DNA of 64,000 nucleotides from Haematobia irritans (taxonomy: Eukaryota; Arthropoda; Insecta; Diptera; Muscidae), in the NCBI RefSeq assembly GCF_050003625.1, contig NC_134398.1, forward strand, positions 67,526,891-67,590,890, read 5' to 3'. A model generated the notes under the pieces. It was not told the origin of the DNA and did no database searches. It saw only the letters and a program-made list of their open reading frames with translations. Below, piece after piece: positions 13,816 through 22,131 of the stretch (positions are counted from its first letter, which is position 1; the number at the start of each line of letters is the position of its first letter). The position numbers were made by a program, and so were the translations under genes.

Positions 13816-14590
13816 TATTGATGTAGGTCGGATGGAATTGCAAATGGGCCATATCTAACCATTTTTATGTATAGCCCCCATATAAAGCGACCCCCAGATT
13901 CGATCCGGTTGAAGTTTGATTCGTGATGTTAGTATATGACCTCTAACACTCATGCAAAAATTGGTCCATATCGGTCCATAATTATATATAGTCCCCGTAT
14001 AAACCGATCCCCAGATTTGACCTCCGGAGTAGAGGTGTGCACGTGAGTAATATTTTACTCACGCACACACACGGCGGAAAAATCTTACTCACGCACGATA
14101 CTGTTTGGTTTCACACTCACGAAAAGAAAATGTGTACTCACGCACGAAAATATCTTGACTCGCGAAAAATATCGTGACTCACGAAAAATGTCACGAATAA
14201 TTTTATGAGTAATTTACCTTAGGGACGTGTCTGACAATATGAGCATGATTAAAAGGAAGAATCTTATTAAACTTTTAATATCCTAGGTGTCACTAAAATT
14301 GTAAATAAATTCAACTCGTAAGCGTTTTATGTCCATAAGCGGGATTATTTTCGTGAGCGTATTTTTCCGAAATTCGTTACTCAAGCTCGGTCACGAAGAA
14401 ATTTTTTTCGTGACTCACGCTCACGCACGACATTAATTTGTTACTCACGCTCACGCACACTCACGCCATTGATATCAGCGTGACTCAAGCGTAAGTCATG
14501 AAAATATTCGTGAGTTATGATCCAATATGACACATTTACAACACTATCCGACCTACATCAATAACAACGTGTATCAAGTTTAAAGTTTTA
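13770..14590 (+). repeat. family B fragment, split by element K
   Basis: Contains CTTGAAACTTGGCACAAGTA, AGCCCCCATATAAAGCGACC and CCCCAGATTTGACCTCCGGAG, then element K begins. Sequence after K (about 14525-14590) is related to B in reverse orientation (CCGACCTACATCAATAACAA). Confidence 0.6.
14034..14525 (+). mobile_element. hAT-like element K, right end truncated
   Basis: Starts TAGAGGTGTGCACGTGAGTA, followed by many ACTCACGCACAC/GTGACTCACG words in both orientations. The left end matches the complete copy at 28247-29818; the right TIR is missing here. Non-coding. Confidence 0.6.
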
Positions 14591-14651
14591 ATCATATTTG
14601 ATGAACTTACATTATTTGCTGCAAAAATTACGTAATAGAGGAAAGAATTTT

Positions 14652-15262
14652 GCACTCAAAAAAAAAAAAAAAAAGGCCGGAGGTCTATGAAGATGTTATT
14701 TCTATAGTAAATGGAGATGGAGATGTTATTTCTATAGTAAATTGCGTAAAGCACTTAAGACGAAATATTGACAAGCGATTAACGTGGAAGGAACAGATAA
14801 AATCTAAACGACAACAGCTGGAAATTGAAACAAAGCGAATGTACTGGTTATTGTTATACAAAACGTTAAAACCAATCTGGACATATGGAATTGAACTTTG
14901 AGATTTTGCAAAGATATCAATCTAAAACTTTAGGGATGATTACAAATGCTCCGTTGTTTATGACCAATAAAAGTATACACAGATATCTTGATGACCCAAT
15001 GGCTCGAGATGTAATAAGGAAAAAGGAGTACAAATTAAAATTAAATTTTTTTTCTTCAACTTCCAATTTTGAATTCCAAAATTTTCCTTCAAACTACAAA
15101 CAGTTTAACAAGTAAAAAAATAATTATGACTTATAAATGTTTTTCAATTTGTCAAAAAAATATTTAGTTATTTTGTATATATAGGCGTTTGTTATGCAGT
15201 TTAGTTAAAATTTTTAAGAATATTGACCATCTTTTCTTTCGTGGTGGTTTCACTTTTTTAGT
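14652..15262 (+). pseudogene. non-LTR retrotransposon (Jockey-type) RT C-terminal remnant between H-like ends
   Basis: Two overlapping frames (about 14690-14901 and 14885-15060) read as the end of a LINE reverse transcriptase: DKRLTWKEQIKSKRQQLE, KRMYWLL, LKPIWTYGIEL, then LQRYQSKTLGMITNAP. A frame break separates them near 14895, and a 21-bp duplication (GATGTTATTTCTATAGTAAA...) lies at about 14693-14741. The endonuclease and RT catalytic regions are absent. The block begins CACTCAAAAAAAAAA (14652) and ends CACTTTTTTAGTG (about 15250-15262), ends like those of element H, which suggests the LINE piece lies inside a TIR element. Confidence 0.6.
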
Positions 15263-15366
15263 GTACGTGTTGATATATAATGGATGATGGATTCATTTAA
15301 GTGTTGCAAAATTATTAATAAGACGCAAACGATGTTTATTACTTTTCATCTAATTGTTTAGAAGAA

Positions 15367-15941
15367 CCCAGCAAAAAAATTTGGAAGTTCTTCCAAAGGC
15401 ACAACTTTAAAAGCACTTCCATAAGATGCACTCCTAATGAAGTTCTTTATTTTAACTACCCAGGAAGTTCTTTTAATTCAAGTTTTTATAACTTGGTTTT
15501 TTTCATAATTTTAATGGATAATTTTAACTTTTTTTGTTTCAAATAGGTTAAAAACAGAGTAAGAATTCATAAAATGGTACAAAACATTTAAATTTTGTCC
15601 AAAAAAATGCTAAATTCAATCTGAAAAAAATGTGAATTTTTGAAAAAATTTGAAGTCAAACGTTTCCGACAAGCATTAGAATCCATTAAAAATTATAAAA
15701 AAATATAAAAATTATTTATTTGACAAAATATCACAGAATTTTTTAATTTGCATCCAAAATATTGAATTCGGATCACACCTAAAGAAGTGATGCAAATTCA
15801 GTGCAACAGCTGTTGAAATGGAGGACTTCCGTCTTATGATAAGCCCATGTTAAATTCATCGCTTCTGTGTCAATTTTGCACCACTTCCGGATCCAAAAAG
15901 AACATTTTCATTACTTTTTTGGCGACGCTTTTTTTGCTGGG
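15367..15941 (+). mobile_element. TIR element I, 575 bp
   Basis: Starts CCCAGCAAAAAAATTTGG and ends GGCGACGCTTTTTTTGCTGGG (last 18 bp characteristic). Same family as 12938-13499, opposite orientation. Non-coding. Confidence 0.75.
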
Positions 15942-16608
15942 AATATTTAAATATCAAATTCTTGATGAGGTAAATTTGGCCAGACATTCAAGACGCCATG
16001 GTAAATACACCAATACTTTCATAATTTAATAAAATTTCATTACATATCCAAATACTGTGCATGATGTCAGCGCGTAAGCCGCCGCATAAACGACTCGCTA
16101 ACATGACAGCTCGATTTAATATTACAATTTATGTTGGCCATTAAAATGTCGGATGGTTTCGCTCTTTATTTTATGCGATTATAATAACCAGTAAAAGCAT
16201 GATAATAAAACTAACAAAAATAGTTCAAATGTAGGGCCAATGCAAATAACTGGCGAAATAAAAATGAAGAAGCCAGAAGTAAGCAAAACTTCGTACTCTT
16301 TATGACTTCTTCCCAAGGAAACCCTAGGAAATTAAACTGAAAGTGTTGTTGGATATGGAACACAAAATGAACAATGGTAGAATTTTTATTATTAAATTCT
16401 GTTTTCTTAACGCTCCCCAGGTAAGACGTTTGAAAATAAAAGTGAGTAACATGAATAAAATTCGAATAAAAAAAAGTAAATTGGAAGTTCTTCGAATGTC
16501 GTGAAACGACGGTTGTTTGTCTAAAATTTTTGTTTGGGAGGAAGCATTTCTTATTGTATGTAATAAGCTCATCTTTTAATATGTAAAATTTCTTCAGATA
16601 AACAAAAA
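15942..16608. other. no gene recognised
   Basis: AT-rich with no recognised repeat or protein. The minus ORF at 16324-16572 has no recognised feature. Confidence 0.4.
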
Positions 16609-17033
16609 AATAGATTTTTGTTTATTTTAATGGGCTGTTTAGGTCAATATATATAAATGCAAATAAAACAAGTTTATTTCATCTTTTTGCTCGACGTTTC
16701 GTCGGCTTTTTTCCGACATTTTCCAGATAATTTTTTTATTTGAAATATAATTGTTTTACATTTGTTTCATTTACAAATTATTAAAACTGGACATCGCAAA
16801 CAATAATAATAACTAAATAAATAAATAGAATGTAAATATTGCAGCAAAACTTTAAATCTATATCACAGAACTATGTATGTATGTAAAACAATTATATTTC
16901 AAATAAAAAAATTCTCTGGAAAAGGTCGGAAAAAAGCCGACGAAACGTCGAGAAAAAAGATGAAATAAACTTGTTTTATTTGCATTTATATATATTGACC
17001 AAAACAGCCCATTAAAATAAACAAAAATCTATT
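16609..17033. mobile_element. foldback element L: two 153-bp inverted arms
   Basis: The left arm 16609-16761 and right arm 16881-17033 are reverse complements with about four mismatches seen by eye, separated by a 119-bp spacer. Each arm contains CGACGTTTCGTCGGC (or its complement) and GGTCAATATATATAAATG. A transcript across it would fold into a ~150-bp hairpin. No transposase is encoded; it resembles a long-TIR MITE or foldback element. Confidence 0.85.
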
Positions 17034-17760
17034 AAAACTAAGTGGTCACAAAAAGAAAAAGAAAAAAAATATTTTTATACACTTCACCTCTACTGTGGTA
17101 CAGGGTATAATCTGCCCGTCCGTCTGTCTGTCTGTATACGTAGTTTTGTGTGCAAAGTACAGCTCCGATCGTCCTCAAATTTGGCACAGAGTTTTAGTTT
17201 GGCTCAAAGACAATCGCTATTGATTTTCAAAAAAAAAAACGGTTCAGATTTAGATATAGCTCCCATATATATTTATCACCGATCTGGTCATAATTGACAT
17301 ATTTATCAACGTATTTTCTTAAAATTTCGGACAGCCAAATGTTTTGGGTCTCTCGTAAAATATGCAAAATATTTACCAAATCGGTTCAGATTGAGATATA
17401 GCTCCCATATATATCTTTCGTCCGATTTTCACTTATATGGCTTCAAATGCCAGAGTTTTGCCCTGATTCGCTTGAAAGTTGGCACAAGGAGTACGTTTAA
17501 TAGTACTCTCAAAAAAAAGTTTACTTTGATCCAAAGATTTTGACCTTCCCTTAAGGATTTTGGTATTGATTCCGAGCCAAAGATGTGGCATCTTTAAAAT
17601 AAAGAAATTTTTTAGTGACCTATCTGGCTTTAATTCTAGAACCAATAAAATTAAAATTAGGATACAGATCTTATTTATCAAATTTTCATTCTCTTTTCGA
17701 GGTTTATTAAAAAAGGTCTCACGTACAAACAAATGCCAGTTTAAAAATCCAAATTATAAC

Positions 17761-18405
17761 TGTTAGGGCCTGTCCCCAACCCTCCGGCCTTATTGTAGCA
17801 ACTTCGAATAGGGCAGTATGTCTGGCACGTTGGGATGGATTTGTTGATCGCCTTGTAGAAGCAGAAAAATGGTTGGAGCTAATCTCCTGGTGGTTGATCA
17901 CAAGCCTCGTAGGGGCAAATTAATGAAGTTATCTTTCTAAGCACTATAGACAAAAACACTTCACTTTCCGTTTAATTTGGTCAGAAGAACACTTCTTTTT
18001 ATTTATGATTTTGTTCAAATTCACTTCTATGGCTTAACACTGATTTCTTTGATTATTGTTTGTTTCCTTGTTTGCCGCTGTTTATTTCTTGTAATTCAAA
18101 CGAGTGTACAAATCACTGTGGATTTTATTTTACCGATGCGCGCGGGGCTGAGTGTTTTATGGTGGTGGTTTTACAAAAGCCGAATTGATTGGTTTTGAGT
18201 TTAAGCTCCGCACATTTAGCTAATTGGTTTTTCTTTGACTATGCTTTTTCTTTACTCTTTTCCTTATGACAGGCGCATGTCATAGTCGCTACGCGCAACG
18301 GCGGCAAACAAAGAGTAAGGAGGGCATCAAGTTCACGCATGTAGGGATGCCAACCATTGTTGTCTCGTACATATAATAGGTCATTCACCCCTACTTGCGT
18401 GAACA
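17761..18405 (-). repeat. 3' LTR of BEL element
   Basis: 645 bp, begins TGTTAGGGCCTGTCCCCAAC on the + strand and ends GCGTGAACA. Identical by eye to 26750-27394. On the sense strand AATAAA-like words lie at about 18000 and 18080, possible polyadenylation signals. The 73-aa ORF inside each LTR (17977-18198) is antisense to the element and not considered a gene. Confidence 0.95.
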
Positions 18406-18420
18406 TACCGCCCCCCTTGC
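18406..18420 (-). promoter_or_regulatory. polypurine tract of BEL element
   Basis: On the sense strand GCAAGGGGGGCGGTA abuts the 3' LTR. This is the expected position of the plus-strand DNA primer for reverse transcription. Confidence 0.7.
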
Positions 18421-18693
18421 ACCAACTGTGCAAAATCCTACAGATCTATTCGTAAAAACTATATAGATACATTTATAATAATGAGATCAACAAAACTATT
18501 TTAATTCAGGTAATAATATAAATTCTATGAGATCTGAACACTTAGTTATGTATATAGCAAACTCATGTTGTGATAAAAAAAAAATAAAAGACCAATTAAA
18601 ATAAGATATCAAGCCTAACCAGAGGCAAAAAAATATTCTTCAAGCCTAACCAGAGGCATACATAAATTCAAATAATAATGATTCTTCTCATTC
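18419..18693 (-). other. BEL 3' untranslated region
   Basis: AT-rich, non-coding. It contains a direct repeat AAGCCTAACCAGAGGCA (about 18611 and 18642), each copy carrying the GAGRCA word that recurs throughout the element. Confidence 0.6.
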
Positions 18694-19440
18694 TCATTCA
18701 AAAAGTTGCAAGCTATAATCCCAGCGCTCTTGGTCTACTTCCATATTCCCAAAAAATGTCAAGCCAAAAATAGTGTTCTGGATATAGGGCAATCCCTTTT
18801 CTTTTTCAGGTAGACCGAGGAATATTCGCTGCGCCACATCTTGTCCCAAAACAACGGCACATCTGTTCGATAGGTAAAAAGAACAGTCAGCTACGTCACA
18901 GCGGTCGTACATGTCCCAGATTGGCGCTGGCTGCACAGAACGTTGAGGTGTGCAAGGCGATGGACACATTCTGGGCTCTAAAGTGACAGTCAAGGTGCGA
19001 ACTTCACTGCGACGGTCTGTTAGCACAAACTCCGTAGGCATATCCCACTCTTCTTTGAAACGGAACACTCTTACGTCAAGATTACCCGGATACAAGTAGC
19101 TCTTTGGTGCATTGGGGTTGATAAGAACTCGTACCAAGTGGGACACTTCCTTGACCTGTGTACGTCGCATCCACACCAAAGCAGTCATGTCCATCCATTC
19201 ATATTTCAGTGCATCCGCCGGGTGGAGAAGCGTATGGTGGCCAAACCAACAAATACGACATGGCCCACTCTTGCATTGACCAATTTCGTGGGAGAAGGCG
19301 AGACAGTTTTCGCAAACCCGGTTTTGGTGGACATGATTTAACTTTTCGTCGAGAGGCATGGCTAGGAATCTGCGGCACAGCTTTAGCGAATGACGAGTCT
19401 CGCAAAGTAGGCAGCGGTAGTCATCGTTGTAGTTAGCCAT
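18694..19440 (-). CDS. BEL ORF3: zinc-knuckle plus inactive protease-like protein
   Basis: A 248-aa ORF starting 103 bp after the pol stop, in another frame. It has three zinc knuckles: C10-C13-H17-C22, C43-C46-H51-C56 and C61-C64-H68-H73. Spacing and intervening residues closely follow the element's own Gag knuckles at residues 358-422 (compare CENCLAFSHEIGQC with CMNCLSLGHMVSEC, and HHTLLH in both). The remainder resembles the A17-type protease region: VLINPNAP aligns with ALIDPCAD, VVLGQDVAQRIF with ILIGGNLYPLIL, and NTIFGLTFFG with KTVFGWIVTG. The catalytic Asp of the pol copy (D498) is Asn here (N108), so it is predicted to be proteolytically inactive. There are no signal peptide, transmembrane or furin features, so it is not an envelope. 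Its role is unknown; RNA binding or interference with Gag assembly are inferences only. How it is translated (splicing or reinitiation) cannot be read from the sequence. Confidence 0.8.
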   Translation of the reverse strand: MANYNDDYRCLLCETRHSLKLCRRFLAMPLDEKLNHVHQNRVCENCLAFSHEIGQCKSGPCRICWFGHHTLLHPADALKYEWMDMTALVWMRRTQVKEVSHLVRVLINPNAPKSYLYPGNLDVRVFRFKEEWDMPTEFVLTDRRSEVRTLTVTLEPRMCPSPCTPQRSVQPAPIWDMYDRCDVADCSFYLSNRCAVVLGQDVAQRIFLGLPEKEKGLPYIQNTIFGLTFFGNMEVDQERWDYSLQLFE

Positions 19441-19543
19441 ATCTGTAGAGAGACAGAGATTGTGTTTGGTTAGGTTATGAGGTGACCTGAAGAAGCATGT
19501 GTGTGGAAAAGAGGCAGACTGGGAAACTCATATAATTGGAAGG

Positions 19544-22108
19544 CTAATCAAGGCGAGGTAGTAGCACAAGTTTGTGAATTGGACGTGTTATTGGTCCAGC
19601 TGCCGTTTTCAGGTCAACAACTCTAATGTGCCCGTCGGACCCCGGGTACAATTTGATAACTCTTCCGAGACGCCACTCGTTAGGCCCTCCTGCTTCCTGA
19701 CGCAAAACGACCATATCTCCTAATTTAAGGCTTTCTGAAGGCCGTTGCCACTTATTCCTTTTATTCAATTCTTTGAGATAGTCGGATTTCCACCGACGAC
19801 AAAAATCCTGTTGGATAATTTTAAGTCTGCGCCAACGATTCAAAAGAGACAGTTTTTCGTTAATTTTTTCAGGCTCAGCAGGAGACAGTAGAGATGAACC
19901 AACCAAGAAATGTCCTGTGGTCAATACGGAGAAATCTTCTTGACTATCCGACATTGGAGTAAGCGGCCGTGAATTGAGACAGGATTCAATCGAGGCCAGT
20001 ATAGTACTAAATTCTTCAAATGTGTGGCGTATTTGACCCGAAATTTTCTTTAAATGGGTCTTACAACTTTTTACGCCGGCCTCCCACAGCCCTCCCATGT
20101 GAGGTGCAGAGGCAGGGATGAAATGCCACTCCAACTTTTGGTGGCCATAACGAACAGCTGCTTCAGACTTCAGCTCCGACAAGGACTTTACCAAATTTGC
20201 TTTTATTTCTCGGGCAGCTCCCACAAAATTACGACCATTGTCGGAATAAATTTTGTTAGGACAGCCTCGACGTGAGACAAATCGTATTAATGCAGCCATG
20301 AAAGCTTGGGTAGATAAATCACTCACAACCTCAAGATGAATGGCCTTCGTCGAGAAACAGACAAAAAGGCATATGTAGCATTTGGAAATGCGGCATCCAC
20401 GACCAGAGAAATTCTTCAGGTCAAATGGACCCGCAAAGTCCACACCCGTATTTGTAAATGGGCGGCTAAATGTGGTCCGTTCAGGGGGTAGAGCCGCCAT
20501 AATTTGGCCTTGCATAGCCTTTCGTGCCAGTACGCAATCCTTACAGTTATGAACACAAGATCTGATCAAGTTTTTTGCTCGTAAAATCCAACACTCAAGA
20601 CGTATTGTCGCTAGCATTAGTTGAGGACCTCCATGCAGAGTCAGTTTATGGATAAAGCGTACGTAAAGTTTGGCAAAACTGCTTTTAGGAGACAGAATTA
20701 CTGGATGTCGTTCACTGTATGATAGTGACAGAGTGGAACCTAGTCGGCCATTGGCTCGAATGAGTTTATCCTTATCGAGAAACGGGGTAAGAGTTAATAG
20801 TGGACTTTTGGAGTCAATGGGCTTATCCTGGGACAAAGAACAGTGTTCTTGAGGAAATTTCATCTTTTGAGACAGAAAAATTAAACGATTTCTCGCAAAT
20901 GCCAATTCAGTCGATGTTAGACGACAGCTGCTGAACTTTGGCCTCTCCTTAGAGGCAGGACGAGTAGCATGAAAAAATCTAAACATATAGGCGATGACGT
21001 GAATCGCCCGAGAGAGGCAAGAAAATCGCTCAAGTATATCCTCGAAATCTGCTGACCTAGCTAAATGAACCTGTGTTGGCTTGGCTTCTAGATTCGTATC
21101 AGGAATGGTTGCGTTCGAAGGCCAAAACCGATCCTCTTCTTTTAACCATGGTGGTCCCGACCACCAAAGTGTATGATCCTTCAACTCTGAAGGAGTCGCC
21201 CCCCGGGTTGCTAGGTCAGCGGGGTTATCACCAGTGGAAACGTGACGCCAACAGTCTCCGACTTTGTCTTGAATTTTGGCAACTCTATTTGCCACGAAGG
21301 TTGTCCAAGTATGTGAAGGTTTCTTCAGCCAAGCGAGGACGATAGTTGAGTCGGACCATAAATAGAGAGGCCTGTCATGAACATTTAATTGAGGCAGAAA
21401 AATGTTTATCAATTCTGCTAGAAGTAGAGCTCCACACAACTCTAGCCTGGGCAGAGAAAGTTTTTTAATTGGCGCGACTCTTGATTTTGAGACAAGAATA
21501 TTAGTGTGAATCTGGCCACAACACTTTACCCTCGCGTACAATACAGCTGCATAAGCAAGCTCCGAGGAGTCACAGAATCCGTGAAATTCAATTTCGCATT
21601 CGGGCGAATATCTAACCCAACGTGGGATATTTATTTGATCAATATCGACATATTTTTGTATGAATGACTTCCATTTCATTAGAGACATTGGTTTGAGGAA
21701 ATCATCCCACTCAATTTCGTCCAGCCATAGCTGTTGCATAAATATCTTCGCGGTAATTATAACCGGAGATAACCAACCCAATGGGTCAAAGAGACGCGCA
21801 ATCACCGACAAAACTTCCCTTTTAGTAAAAGTTTCTTTGTCTTTTAACTTTTCTGAGACAAAATAAAACATATCAGTTTTGGCGTTCCACCTGATTCCCA
21901 ATGTTTTCGCCGAGCTTTTCTCATCAAAATCCAGAAAATTTTCACTCAACAGAGTGTCTCGAGGCAAGCCCTTTAAAATTTCTTTACTGTTTGAAGTCCA
22001 CTTTCGAAGTTCAAACCCACCAGATAAAAGAATCCCTTCTAATTCTTTTCTAGCCCTTAGGCCCTCAGAGACAGAATGTGCGCCGGCAAGCGCGTCATCA
22101 ATATACAT
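19544..22108 (-). CDS. pol: BEL Pol C-terminal part: RT end, RNase H, integrase
   Basis: 854 codons shown from the internal Met of the RT active site YIDD (residues 2-5). This is not a true start; it is the downstream half of a frameshifted polyprotein. RNase H acidic residues: D180 (FHGFCDSSELAYAAVLY), E223 (LPRLELCGALLLAEL), D253 (WSDSTIVLAWL) and D298 (GDNPADLATRG). Integrase: H487/H492 with C522/C525 zinc-binding, then D557 (GVDFAGPF), D623 (YSDNGRNF) and E676 (GGLWEAGVKS). A C-terminal DUF5641-like tail (LGDMVVLRQ, WRLGRVIKLYPGSDG, about 740-850) is typical of BEL/Pao. All catalytic residues are present and no internal stop occurs. It would be expressed only as part of Gag-Pol, so the upstream frameshift probably silences this copy unless the break is a sequencing indel or programmed. 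Confidence 0.92.
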   Translation of the reverse strand: MYIDDALAGAHSVSEGLRARKELEGILLSGGFELRKWTSNSKEILKGLPRDTLLSENFLDFDEKSSAKTLGIRWNAKTDMFYFVSEKLKDKETFTKREVLSVIARLFDPLGWLSPVIITAKIFMQQLWLDEIEWDDFLKPMSLMKWKSFIQKYVDIDQINIPRWVRYSPECEIEFHGFCDSSELAYAAVLYARVKCCGQIHTNILVSKSRVAPIKKLSLPRLELCGALLLAELINIFLPQLNVHDRPLYLWSDSTIVLAWLKKPSHTWTTFVANRVAKIQDKVGDCWRHVSTGDNPADLATRGATPSELKDHTLWWSGPPWLKEEDRFWPSNATIPDTNLEAKPTQVHLARSADFEDILERFSCLSRAIHVIAYMFRFFHATRPASKERPKFSSCRLTSTELAFARNRLIFLSQKMKFPQEHCSLSQDKPIDSKSPLLTLTPFLDKDKLIRANGRLGSTLSLSYSERHPVILSPKSSFAKLYVRFIHKLTLHGGPQLMLATIRLECWILRAKNLIRSCVHNCKDCVLARKAMQGQIMAALPPERTTFSRPFTNTGVDFAGPFDLKNFSGRGCRISKCYICLFVCFSTKAIHLEVVSDLSTQAFMAALIRFVSRRGCPNKIYSDNGRNFVGAAREIKANLVKSLSELKSEAAVRYGHQKLEWHFIPASAPHMGGLWEAGVKSCKTHLKKISGQIRHTFEEFSTILASIESCLNSRPLTPMSDSQEDFSVLTTGHFLVGSSLLSPAEPEKINEKLSLLNRWRRLKIIQQDFCRRWKSDYLKELNKRNKWQRPSESLKLGDMVVLRQEAGGPNEWRLGRVIKLYPGSDGHIRVVDLKTAAGPITRPIHKLVLLPRLD

Positions 22109-22131
22109 ATTGTTCCTTAATATCGTTGACC

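Noticed and set aside
17977..18198. Identical 73-aa ORFs in both LTRs
   Set aside because: Antisense to the retrotransposon, no recognised domain, duplicated only because LTRs are duplicated.
18694..19440. BEL ORF3 as an envelope gene
   Set aside because: No signal peptide, transmembrane segment or cleavage site. It has zinc knuckles and protease-like sequence instead.
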